Shown: positions 31,201 through 33,496 of the stretch, one piece after another | How positions within the stretch are numbered: position 1 is the first letter of the stretch | Layout: every line of letters starts with the position of its first letter | NCBI GenBank assembly: GCA_016235585.1 | Contig: JACRJY010000159.1 | Location: 1-39,031, forward strand | DNA length: 39,031 nt | Direction: 5' to 3' | Source: Verrucomicrobiota bacterium | GTDB lineage: Bacteria > Verrucomicrobiota > Verrucomicrobiia > Limisphaerales > JACRJY01 | Program-made: the position numbers and the translations under genes | Notes under the pieces: generated by a model | The model's database searches: none | What the model was told of the DNA's origin: nothing | The model's input: only the letters and a program-made list of their open reading frames with translations

Positions 31201-32895
31201 CGCCGGGGCACCGCCCGCCGCGATGACCACCCCGCCCGAACCGCTGTTCAGGAAGTTCACGGAGAACGTGTTCGCGCTGCCGATGGTGGCATTGTTGATG
31301 GTGATCGTGGCGGTGGCCGAGTCCACGCCGCCGACGTCGGAGGCGACGAAGCTCAAGTTGCCGCCCACGGCGGTGGAGATGGACACCCCGGAGCTGATCG
31401 TGATGTCACCGCCGGCCTTGAAAGTGCCGGTCTCGCCCGTGCCAAGATTGGCGAGCACAAGCGACTGGTTGACGATGATGTTTCGGTGAGCCTGGATTTC
31501 GAAGCTGCCCGAGAGCGCTTCAATTGATTCATCCGAAATGGTGATGTCCGTCCCGGTGGTCGCCGCGCTGAAGAGAACACCATTGGGGTTTTGCGGGCTT
31601 CCCAGAACATTGGCATCACCACTGCCGGTGTCGGCAATCGTCACGTCCCGCGGATCGAGCAGAATGTTGCCGGAGCGGCCCAGCGAAGATGAGACATTGG
31701 CACCGCCATCGAAAATCAGGACATCGTGCGAGGAGATTTCCGCAAAACCGCCGTTGCCGCCCTGGGAACCGCCGCGCGCACTAATATTACCATAGTAGCG
31801 GGTGATCTCCTCCGACCAGACAATGACCTTGCCGCCGTTGCCGGTGCTGATGGCGTCCGCATTCAACCGGACGGAAGGCCCGACGTAGGTCGCCCGGGCA
31901 TTCGGGACATTCGGGTTGCCCCCCTGATAATCACCACCAATAAGGATGGTGCCGCCGCCGATGTCGCCGCTCACATCCACGACCGCGCTGCCCGCGAGAC
32001 CGACCTGTGCGCCGATCATCTGGACTTCACCACCCTTGCCGCCGGAATTTTTCGCGGAGGCGTCGAGCGTGCCGGTGTTGATCACCGTGCCGCCCTCGGA
32101 TTTCAAAACGATGCGCCCGTTTTCCGACACGAGCTTGCTCGCGGCACGGATGGTTCCGCCGTTGTTGATCGCCAGCGCGTAAATATTTCCACCCGCCGCC
32201 TTGATCTCGGCGGAGGTCGCCTGGACGAGGCCGACGTTGTCCACGCCCTTGTCGGCCTGGCCGCCGCCGGAATTTCCCGCGAGGACGGCGAAGCGCTCGG
32301 TGCCCGCCTGACGGAGTTCGATCTGCGAACCCGCGCCAAGCCCGACCGTGCCCGACTCGGCGGAGAGCGAGCCGGAATTTTTCACCGTGTGCGCGAACAT
32401 GAAGATGTCGCCGCCGAGCGCGTTGACGCGCCCGAGGTTTTCGATCCCGGCGGTCGAGTCGCCGGAAAATCTCAACGCGCCGCCGCCCATGAAATTTTCA
32501 TCGCTCAAATTCAAAGTCGAGCCGACGAACGAGTTCACATTGATCTGCCCCGAAGGCCCGACCAAAATTCCGTTCGGGTTGAGAAGGAACACCTGGCCGT
32601 TCGCCTCGAGCGTGCCGAGGAGCGCCGAGGGATTTCCGGAGAGGACGCGGTTGAGGACGGCGGAGTTGATGCCCGGCTGGAGGAAGCGCGTGAGTTCGCC
32701 GTTGGCGATCGAGAAGTCGGCCCAGTTGATCACGGCGCGATCCGTGAGTTGATTGATGGTGGTGAGCGGCGTGCCCTGGCCGGAGATGTTGGCGGCTCCG
32801 CCAACGACCACTCCGCCCAACGGATTTGCCACGGCTGTCCCCGCCGCGAGCATGCACGCCACCGCTGCCGACAGCAGAGGCACAAAAGTCTTCAT
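7213..32895 (-). CDS. Giant TpsA-type filamentous haemagglutinin-like exoprotein
   Basis: One uninterrupted frame encodes about 8,560 residues. A signal peptide (MKTFVPLLSAAVACMLAAG, cleavage predicted after AVA, residue 23) leads into a TPS secretion domain. This contains VLNRVLSG, LEANGQVFLLNPNGI (NPNG at 106-109) and later VIVWSEEITRYYGNISARGG and GNILLDPRDVTI, all classic for FhaB/HMW-like proteins. The central part is a Thr/Gly/Asn/Ala/Val-rich array of strand repeats built round TTGxQTYNDxVTLGADTTL, predicted to form a very long beta-helix. The last 100 or so residues are non-repetitive and aromatic-rich. The ATG at 32895 is preferred over the GTG at 32913 because GGAA lies 5 bases upstream. 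It is followed by its TpsB partner. The likely role is a surface filament for adhesion or aggregation (inference). No protease, toxin or CDI-type C-terminal domain is visible. Confidence 0.95.
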   Translation of the reverse strand: MKTFVPLLSAAVACMLAAGTAVANPLGGVVVGGAANISGQGTPLTTINQLTDRAVINWADFSIANGELTRFLQPGINSAVLNRVLSGNPSALLGTLEANGQVFLLNPNGILVGPSGQINVNSFVGSTLNLSDENFMGGGALRFSGDSTAGIENLGRVNALGGDIFMFAHTVKNSGSLSAESGTVGLGAGSQIELRQAGTERFAVLAGNSGGGQADKGVDNVGLVQATSAEIKAAGGNIYALAINNGGTIRAASKLVSENGRIVLKSEGGTVINTGTLDASAKNSGGKGGEVQMIGAQVGLAGSAVVDVSGDIGGGTILIGGDYQGGNPNVPNARATYVGPSVRLNADAISTGNGGKVIVWSEEITRYYGNISARGGSQGGNGGFAEISSHDVLIFDGGANVSSSLGRSGNILLDPRDVTIADTGSGDANVLGSPQNPNGVLFSAATTGTDITISDESIEALSGSFEIQAHRNIIVNQSLVLANLGTGETGTFKAGGDITISSGVSISTAVGGNLSFVASDVGGVDSATATITINNATIGSANTFSVNFLNSGSGGVVIAAGGAPAINATSSIGFNSPLTINQNTVLTSSSVSFTSVTGVGSPSLTVVGSGSFIGDSTTPFSVTGLSTLSVSAGSSLGTGSITTSGNQSFGATTITGNVTLTAGVGTVTFGAISADSSAPTLTITGTTGATTFGATVGSSGTALGSLSVSGPASIANNIFTKNGQTYTGAATLTGDADLNNSTSGSVTFSSTLNGTGAGLQGLTVTGNGVFTGIVGATVPLEFLTVTGTASIGNNITTSTVGGGTGNQTFQGAVTLAGDALLTSGGTGGAVNFQSTVNGAKILQVATAGTTTFGGDVGGTAALTSITTDGVGGTTLGSTAAITIATTGNQTYNDPLTLAQNTTITAGSGTVHFATTITGAANNLSISADGINFLGVVSGTGAITLQGGAAGTSIGVFGAAGTLQLTTAEIGFLADGHSSITIGRTDGTAAVTVAAGTFTDPVLIRSDAGGSVVTTGTITATDAANGSVTLNTTGATTGTISLGGNITTAITSGTGITLNGNVTLTADSVLTTGNANIVVNNTVNGNFDLTATDGTGGTTFNGTIGNSTPLDTLTITGGGGTTAINGGSVRTDNGQVYNDNVTLGADTTFTDITAASTIDFNGTVSGTSRNLTVEADEIDFAGAVTVGGTVLLEPFTASTSIGVNGAAGILSISATDLAQVNSASNKELQIGRADGSGAIIIDGFAAALPLLVQSPTGGGSITLNTAALTSTATGAQATAANGYGIKLDGPGATTTLNQNLTTQSTPIIISDSVVLGTPAAITISSTAAGAGADITIAGAINDGAADTSALTITAGTGTVTLSGSAGVTTRIISLAVTGATINLDGGTYTTQTTQTYTGAVVLGADTTLNNGGLATFSSTVNDAGATSDESLTISGNVTFGGIVGGTRPLEFLNIQGNTTINTTAITTTTADGGTGNQTYGDTAGTDTTTLGANVSLTATGGAVTFNSIVNGAQTLTVTSTSATFNGVVGNTTAPTALTVNANNGATIAANMTIAGAVDINADEDGSGGGTFSISGGTTQTTGGNNILITAADFDLSGTALTSAGTLTINGSANSVTIGLGTVTSTVMDISDAELGKMTATSTTIQSGSAGAGTGNIAFAGTTAGNTTTIGPITLKTAGTIQVAGSSAFGVNLLVDGVAQLTADSTLTMTGTLTFNSTLNDDGTAGSANLTIASATTTTFNGVVGGGTPLTSLDTGTGTTAINTTGVSTTGLQKYDGAVLINPTGTATTTITAGGTVTINSTVGSATDAEDALVVSAAGQIVNFNGIVGTGANTLTSLDVTATTINIFTTAVETSGAQTYTGAVVIDPVNAATGTLTITAGGTVNFTSTVRSNVDNEDNLTISAAGQTVTFGGAVGGGAKDINTLSVTAATIQINGGAVTTSAGQTYTASTALTLGADTVLTGTTGTFSTTINGNPTTSAPRDLTMTFSGTTAINTTTFSGVKNFTSDGGGLTQLTGNISTTGTQTYTDNVDLTGNTTVESSGSGAAGNITFTGTVQSPTTAFSLTVNTAGTSTFSSAVGGGGNPLSSLTTDGTAIGGGAFTVAGTTAINGGAVTTSTTQAYNDAVTLGANTALTGTTITFNNTVNGGTTSSLGITGAAVFGNGTADTVTGLTTLSVSLTTSIATTTITSSGTQTYTGNVTLDSASAGTDTTFTGSTVTFSGTVNDTAGTDAGLTVTGNAVFSGIVGGSANVEFVSVSGTTAINTTAITSSGTQLYQGAVTLGANATLTGSTITFENTVDGDADNTRSLAITGNAVFGNGAGDFVGSTARLTSLTVSGTTAFHAGNASATVRTSGIQTYTGDVTLVRDTTLNSTTPANITFQGKVDGTTSGTESLTINTGNAVFGNGAGDFVGSSVPLEFVSVSGTTAFNAGNNSGATDSVRTLGNQTYTGNVTLNSDTTLTGTSTAPGATVTFGGTVTGNNFDLTLNFSGDTTLSGNISGINDLTLGPSSGTPGKTIVTATSISVTGNQTYYDAVELNAGASTAFTFTSTGSGNISFESTMISTGTGNHDLTVNTSGSTFFKGNVGGAAATDLQTITTDAGTAGDTQISAASVRTTTTQTYNDPVVLTGSTTLTGTTITFNQTVNDDASGGTTSALAITGNAVFGNGAGDFVGNTSAIDSVSVSGTTLFNAGNAGPTDTVRTLGTQTYTGNVTLGADTTLHAESSGSVLQNVSFSALVDGTGAGTESLTITGNAVFGNGTGDFVGSVVALEFVSVSGTSIFNAGNASATVRTAGAQTYTGASTLNADSTFVSTGNGNIVFSGAMDAGGAGIDLVVNTGGITGLDGGVGLTTQLATVTTDNDGVATFTAGTPPTGEYTRVSANVKTTGAQTYNDNLIVGNGGVSQDAILESTGAGQIQFVLGVGADNEANNRQLTVNTTGTTRFDGGSLGTPNRLASITTDGTAASGGTFTPGGTTQLTGTFNTTGTPDTITFNDNVQLDSNVTLNTGTATFLGWVRGAADATQSLTIAASTGGAASPGNAVFGTVGADGLDFVGDGGRRLTTLSVAGTTTFNAGNASPTVNTSGTQTYGGAVTLNQNTTLRATTVFFNSTVDAASSGGQSLEIDNTGVTGNVEFGNGGPDFVGSIFPLSTLTVDGTTLVNAPFSAVSDSIRTTGNQTYSGAVTIAADAVIRSIGTQTGPAAFTFGTILFSSTVDGQTAGNSDLAVFSGHLLGGISQGNGGTITFTAAVGATTALTTLLVDDAPTSATYATPTMTGTSTRWGSVNINGGSVRTTGTQDYYNNIFLGADTTLTSTGNANITFRDTSALNDGGAVGSANLTVNTGGKTTFAGQVGNLTPITSITTDNVAPTTNGASPADADVFGSPFTGIGEYTELSGPAITTTGGQTYNDPVFVLNNTIISSTGGGNIIYNDDVNGANSQNLTVFTSGSVTYNSPVGSTAATFYVDVTAQNITFNSTLTAGGTIALTTTTAGGAVNLNGNVVSGSDITLTSNNLNIAPGVTLRSDLDPSTGTTGGGALKNNLLIKPIASSTSIGIGGGAGTLQIPQSTIDALVDGTFRKITIGDVNGQHTISANATTFRDPVLIRTPLGGSITVAGAITSTATAAEGVTSGIGGVKFQGSGSTTFLNANVTTAGTAITFNDTVVLGANVSLDTTTAGTVPAGADITVTGTITRDGTARTLGLFAGTAGDISLQSNIGTAAFPLGAITINNAADVTLAGEVQAASLVQTTGTGIATLQKDITTTAAAGVSITSANIVLDGLTITTGGNAAAFTGATALSSGAVNITTAAGTITFTGTIDGGQNLTLSSAGAKSITASVGSTTPLASLTETGGGGITFGGTAVRTTADGGGTGNQSYADAVTLAANTTFTATTSGNITFSSTVDADSAAANNRAMTVSSTGGTVTFGAAVGGTQALADLDVTASAISLNHATINVNDDNAASATATFTGAVTLGANVQVDADMPTGTDSSVVFTSAITGGANTLTVLSGAGNITFGGAVSAASVTTDVALSAGGTTTLNGGTMTTTGTQTYNDNVALGVNTTVNATTATFNGNVAGTGTQSLTVNGAAVLGDANADTVTGLTTLSVSGATTIFGDTVTTSGSQTYTGNVTLNGAAASTTVLTGAGVSFGGTVIGTTANAEALTVNAGAGNATFTGNVGATALGALIANSSGTTTFGGTVAASSVATDAGGSTVVNGATVTTAGGTQTYNDAVSLGAGVNFTGTTVTFNEPVSGNNNSLTVTGAGVFGNAASDTVAGVTTLSVTTTTTINAGSITTSGTQTYTGNATLGNSTTLTGTTVTFNGAVAGGGNALSIVGNADFNDGDGDTLTGLGSLSVTGTTQIDTATVTSTGVQTYGGTVTLGINTTLTTANGNAVTFNGTVVGGGFDLTVAGSAVFGNEVADSVTGVGALSVTGNAIINTSTITTTTTQTYGDGGTVTLGTGATLAGTTVTFNGNIVGGGNNLAITGNAVLGNASTDSVTGLGTLAITGTTTITAGSVATSGIQTYDSDGNGGGTVTLGASTTLTASTAIFNDPVVGGANALTITGNAVFGDALADTVTGLTGLSVSGATTINTTAISTGAAGAQIYGGLVTLGGPVGTTTTLTASTATFNGPISGLVAGGGNNLTVTGAAIFGNEAGDTVTGVAVLAVSGATTINTSAINTSGNQTYGGAVTLGANVSLNSAGAIGVTFNDAVIGGSKTLAITGNAVFGNGGADAVSGVTTLAVSGTTSFNNTGGVTTTGTQTYSGNAILVLDTALTASTVNFGGTVNGTTASTESLTVTGNAAFGGTVGAGTVLESVNISGATALNGASVTTGAAAGQTYTGAVTLGADVTLTSNGGAVLFSSTVDTGSTVRSLTVTAGAGTVAFTGNVGSGVNGAIGALSVGSTATKTFSGTVNAASVTSSGTGTTAINGGSVVTSGTQSYGATTMAAGTTITSSGAGSSGNVTFAGTIGAGANALNVNTAGITTFGGAVTAASLTTDAGGTTIANADVTTTGAQAYNDALVLGGSRTFTRSGGGNLTFASTVNGTTAATDSFITSTTGTVTLGGAVGSGVSFSGVAFSTGPIAINGGSVVTGNAAGGQTYGGPVTLGADTVLSAGAGTITFNTASSTIAGGNRSLTLSTSGSTVLTAAVSGVNVLTVDSGGTLAVAAAASLSASSVNISDTTTFNGGGVTTTGQQRYTGGVTLSTGASTFVSTGGGNVAFTSTIGGTQLLTVNTSGTTTLGGAVTTTGGVVTDFGGSTVLSTATINTGAGSQTYNDSVSLTTGVTFTGGTVTFNEPVTGNNNSLAVTGAGVFGNSSGDTVSGLTTLSVSTTTTINAGSISSSGSQTYTGVATLGGDTTLSSATGTVTFGAAVNGTTAGQQSLAVSGNATFAAAVGATALESLSVSGTVSLGGNVTTSTVGGGAGTQIYSGAATLAADVNLTGATVTFSSTVNGTTAGTESLTVTGNAVLGGAVGATTALEFVSVSGTTAINGGGVTTSTAGGGTGAQTYTGAVTLGQNTTITATGGTAASDIFFGSTVDNGTAGPKDLTINAVLGDVTFTGDIGSGINGAIGNLNILTAGSVTFGGSVNAANFVIAPAVPTTLGGTVTTSGPQSYGNLTLTADTTLIAPFVTVSGTVNGTTAGAESLTISGNATFGSTVGATTSLEFLSVSGTTSLGGNVTTAGVQTYTGVATLTADVNLSGTTVSFGSTLNGTAAGAQSLTVTGNGVFGGAVGTGTSLEFVTVTGTSALNGGSVVTGGLQTYTGNTTLGADTLISSGGVVTFTGTVTRDGSARALTVSAGANNVTFSSAIGTGGAPLGALVVNSTATTRFDGTINAASLTTDAGGTSVVNGGSLTLTANSTTFNDPVLLDSNTTITELGGGNVTFNSTVNSAAGEVNSLAVNTGGATIFASTVGATDNLSTLTTDAGGTVSLGGNVTTTGAQTYNESASLAANVTLAGTVTTFNDPVQGNGRSLAITGAAVIGNTASDTVTGLLSLSVSTTTTLNAGSVTTANNQTYTGAVTLGSDVTLASVSGTVAFTGTVNATTAGEQGLAISGDTTFASTVGAGVALENLSVSGTTAMNGASVSTTAAAGGTGNQTYTGAVTLGADVTINSVGGAVNFAGTVARGGTANTLTVNAGAGSVAFGSTIGSGAALGALAVNSTGTTTFGGAVSAATVTTDAGGSTAINGGSVTTGTTQTYNDSVTLGNDATLTGTTVTFNGAVSATQAGVQSLTVTGSAVFASTVGVGVSGALEFLSVSGTAAINGGTVTTSTAGGGSGSQTYGGAVTLGADTTLNGSTITFNGTLNGTAAGAQSLTIAGSAVFGDANADTVGAGAALEFLSVNGTTVINTTGITTSQAGGGTGSQTYGGAVTIGRDVSANVTLTSGGGAVSFGSTVARGGTANALTVTAGAGAVTFSGEVGTGAAPLGALAVTASTSTGITTFGGAVTVASVTTDAGGGTVINGETMTTTGVQTYGDNVTLGADTIISSGGAVTFSGTVNRDTVARTLTVNAGGNSVTFTGAVGGGANGPLGAMVVNSTGTTLFSSTVNAASLLTDAGAGGTTLTGNVTTSGSQTYNDSVTLAGTVTLTGAPVTFNGTVASAAAQSLTVTGAAFVNGGSVNTGAGTQTYNSDVTLGANANFTGSTVTFNEDVTGSPNTFTVTGAAVLGNAADDRVTTGTLLVTGTTTINAGIVNTGTANQTYTGAVTLGQDVSAIGALVAFGSTLDGTAAGSQGLAITGNASFGGIVGATALEYLTVSGTTAMNGASITTSQIAGGTGNQVYNDPVTLGTTVTLNTGGGAVSFNNSVAGAGNGLTVNAGVGAVAFSSTIGATGAAIGALAVNSTGTTTFGGAVTAASVVTDAGGTTLINGGSITTTGVQTFNDNVTLGADTTLASGGGAVTCNGTVENGANARSLTVTAGAGNVTFASTIGTVDDRLGAVTVNSSGTTTFGGAINAASLATDDGAGADATIISGGTVTTANAQAYGDNVILGANTTLTSMAGGGISFGGTVDSDAVGTPRTLTVNTSGATIFGDGANDFVGSAAALASLTTDAGGSTRLNGGSTGASTVRTSGAQTYGDDVVLGGNTTLTSTGSGNISFNGTVDAAADGGQSLTVNTSGTTLFGGFVGATTALSTVATDAGTGGSVRFNAGNTPGATVRTTGTQTYGEAAVLGADATFTSTGAGALGDVSFSSTINGVVAGGQSLTVNTAGTTTFGGAVGNLLALSSVTTDDGAGADATAINGGVVTTTGAQTYKDNVTLGADTTLTATTATFNGSVTGTGATSLLVSGNAVFGDLLATSADDNVSGLTSLNVTGTTVINAAAITTSAVGGQTYSGAVTLGADVLLTANGSGPVTFNGPVNTAALTAPRSLTVTTVGLTTFGDGGGDFVGNLVALSSLTVSTGPARINGGLNPNGTASTVTTTGNQLYAGAVTLGDDTVLHSTGNGSIAFNGDINGIAAGGESLTVNTGGTTTFGDAAADAIGNTFALSSLTTDAVGATTINSGAVTTTGTQTYNDPVTLGSAANHNLTGSLVTFNGTVAGASTSSLTVTGNAVFGNETTDNATALTSLLVTGTTAINAANIATTAVGGQTYVGAVTLGTSVTLDAAASGPVTFNGTVNGTTDSQESLTVNTAGTTTFGDGAGDFVGNLVALSSLTTDAAGSTRFNAGSGSSGTPVNTVTTKGAQTYHDAVVLGADTTLKSTDSGNITFNSRIDGAFALTVNTAGATRFGDGLALGSAVDNVGGAAGGTPLTSLTTDAAGTTIFNVAGSSTATPTVLTTGTQQFNDAVTLEAASSVFTSTGLLALGNISFNGSVDGASALTVNTGGTTTFGDGTGSDLVGGVTALTSVTTDAGGTTRLNAGTGVNTATVTTTAGQTYNDAVVLGASTILASTAAGDIVFATTIDSDALATPRSLAVNTAGATRFNGAVGVGANGNNDYGVIGSDDRPLSSLTTDEFGTTFFNVVGGTDTTPTVLTTGAQTYNDAVRLVLNTVMSSLGGGNITFGSTINSDTATVRGLRLNTTGNEEFRGNVGNTFALLDLTTDGDASIGVGGQMRFNVAGSSDAAPTVRTTGTQNYNDAVRLVKNTVLSANGAGLGSLAAGTVEFFSTIDSDSTAANSLRVNASGSEIFHGRVGGAFALSSLTTDGDASIANIGRADFVVAGSTDAAPTVRTTGFQTYNDAVRLRENTVLSSTGGGNVTFNSTVDSETVGTERSLRVNTTGNEVFGDGIGFDYVGNGIALSSLTTDGDATIGVGGTVVFNIAGSTDPLAGAGNPPSVKTTGAQTYNDAAVLANNTALTSTAGAAITFASTVSDDGLAGTSSHLMVNTTGLTTFTGVVGGTVPGGPLALTSVTTDYSGAVTDVTAINGGTVTTTLAQTYNDNVTLAANTTLTGSAVTIGAGSANGVFGPTTLTGTGATILNANATAGAVQINAAVSGINALTGSATTTYIAFNPANTGLNAYLSTPVAPFVSIFTSPPEQFTLGSSVLNNLRNTGAFDAHVLFSADFPLLNYHWKNLPMFSPVRYHFVPVQDHSSRGGVLPGDRVLSGTDIIEEEFKNRKK
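7216..7545 (-). other. Non-repetitive C-terminal tail of the giant exoprotein
   Basis: The last roughly 110 residues abandon the Thr/Gly/Asn repeat pattern. They contain Trp, His, Tyr, Phe and Pro (for example FPLLNYHWKNLPMFSPVRYHF) and end in a charged stretch, EEEFKNRKK. I recognise no domain. There is no Cys pair of the kind that anchors HMW1. The tail could cap the beta-helix or hold the filament at the surface; that is inference. Confidence 0.6.
22040..22270 (-). repeat. Second-type module in the exoprotein, copy 3
   Basis: The encoded stretch has the order TSIGIGGGAGTLQIP, then a short helix-like DALVDG, then KITIGDVNGQHTI, then DPVLIRTPLGGSI. It has no QTYND core. The same order recurs twice at about 29.1 and 29.9 kb. 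I recognise the pattern from other large filamentous haemagglutinin-like proteins but cannot name a domain accession. Confidence 0.7.
29090..29315 (-). repeat. Second-type module in the exoprotein, copy 2
   Basis: This copy reads TSIGVNGAAGILSISATDL, then LQIGRADGSGAIII, then LPLLVQSPTGGGSITL. It follows the same order as the copies near 22.1 and 29.9 kb but is clearly diverged from both, so it is not a recent duplicate. Confidence 0.7.
29850..30065 (-). repeat. Second-type module in the exoprotein, copy 1
   Basis: This copy reads TSIGVFGAAGTLQLTTAEI, then ITIGRTDGTAAVTV, then DPVLIRSDAGGSVVT. The helix-prone segment AEIGFLADGHSS replaces the strand repeat, which suggests a small insertion or cap on the predicted beta-helix (inference). 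Confidence 0.7.
31640..32895 (-). other. Signal peptide and TPS secretion module of the exoprotein
   Basis: Residues 1 to about 418 hold the parts needed for two-partner secretion: a Sec signal peptide, the haemagglutination-activity (TPS) domain with NPNG at 106-109, and the conserved extension with VIVWSEEITRYYG, a GGNGGFAEISS segment and LLDPRDVTI. In characterised relatives the TPS domain binds the POTRA domains of TpsB to start export. Confidence 0.9.
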
Positions 32896-32900
32896 AACTT

Positions 32901-32904
32901 TTCC
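32901..32904 (-). promoter_or_regulatory. Probable ribosome binding site of the giant exoprotein gene
   Basis: The minus strand reads GGAAAAGTT directly before the ATG at 32895, so GGAA lies 5 bases from the start codon. It favours the ATG over the in-frame GTG at 32913, which lacks such a site. Confidence 0.45.
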
Positions 32905-32981
32905 AATAGCCACAAAATAAATCCCGGAACCCAGTTAATTAGTCTTTGAAAATAGTGATTTCTTGCTCGAACGCGGGCATT

Positions 32982-33009
32982 GTTATCACCCTAACTCGCC
33001 ACACGTCAA
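32982..33009 (-). promoter_or_regulatory. Candidate sigma70 promoter of the exoprotein gene block
   Basis: On the minus strand TTGACG (33009-33004; 5 of 6 to consensus) is followed after 16 bases by GATAAC (32987-32982; 4 of 6). It lies in an AT-richer stretch of an otherwise GC-rich region, about 87 bases upstream of the ATG at 32895. The call rests on consensus matching only. Confidence 0.4.
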
Positions 33010-33101
33010 CACCTTTGTTTGATTTCCTCCCGCGTTATTTTCCCGGCGAAAACAATCAGAATGCCGTCTCCAAACCAGCCCGGCCTCCGATTTCACGCCC
33101 C

Positions 33102-33155
33102 CCGCCCGGCGGGCGGTCTGGCGCACGGATAAATCCCGCCCCCGGCCCCGCCGGG
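33102..33155. repeat. Two short GC-rich hairpins, intergenic
   Basis: CCGCCCG (33102-33108) faces CGGGCGG (33110-33116) with a single base between, and CCCGGC (33141-33146) faces GCCGGG (33150-33155). They lie in the divergent intergenic region between the exoprotein promoter and the tRNA gene. No U-rich tail follows either. Confidence 0.5.
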
Positions 33156-33183
33156 CGACCGGGTGCATCCGCTTCCCGTGCGC

Positions 33184-33292
33184 GTAGCGACGCCGTCCCC
33201 GGCGGCGGGTTCGCGGGGCGTCCGCGCCCCGTGTTTCAAAGCCTGGCCGCGAGACGCGGCCCGAACCCGCAGGCGAGGACGCCTTGCGCTAC
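33184..33292. repeat. Nested palindromic element upstream of the tRNA gene
   Basis: The outermost arms are GTAGCG (33184-33189) and CGCTAC (33287-33292). Inside them GCGGGTTCG (33205-33213) faces CGAACCCGC (33262-33270), CGGGGCG (33214-33220) faces CGCCCCG (33225-33231), and GCCGCG (33246-33251) faces CGCGGC (33255-33260). The nested order resembles the elements found inside the amidohydrolase genes but the sequence differs, so this is probably another family of the same kind. It encodes nothing I can support. Confidence 0.65.
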
Positions 33293-33295
33293 CAA

Positions 33296-33322
33296 GGAGC
33301 GCGGGCGGGCCGCCCGCACTCC
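33296..33322. repeat. Short hairpin element (RSAGGPPAL-type)
   Basis: GGAG plus GCGGGCG (33296-33307) faces CGCCCGC plus CTCC (33311-33322), interrupted by one C/A mismatch, around a 3-base loop. It abuts the larger nested palindrome just upstream. One plus-strand frame reads RSAGGPPAL, a string I associate with dispersed repeats in Verrucomicrobia (recall, not searched). Confidence 0.6.
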
Positions 33323-33382
33323 GCCACGAAATACCCATTGCTTTTGCCGCCCACACCCGGCAACTTCTCCGCGCATTTGGTT

Positions 33383-33460
33383 CGGGGCGTAGCGTAGTCT
33401 GGCTAGCGCGCTTGGTTCGGGTCCAAGAGGTCGTGAGTTCAAATCTCACCGCCCCGACCA
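33383..33460 (+). tRNA. tRNA-Pro, anticodon CGG
   Basis: A complete cloverleaf folds by eye. The acceptor stem pairs CGGGGCG with CGCCCCG, the D stem GCG with CGC, the anticodon stem CTTGG with CCAAG around the loop TTCGGGT (anticodon CGG), and the T stem GTGAG with CTCAC around TTCAAAT. The discriminator is A and CCA is encoded (33458-33460). A C1-G72 pair is usual for bacterial tRNA-Pro. Length is 78 bases including CCA, with a slightly long D loop. It decodes CCG and lies 36 bases before the next gene on the same strand. Confidence 0.97.
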
Positions 33461-33496
33461 TTTTCAAAACTTTCCATCACCGTGTCCGCTGTCGTT

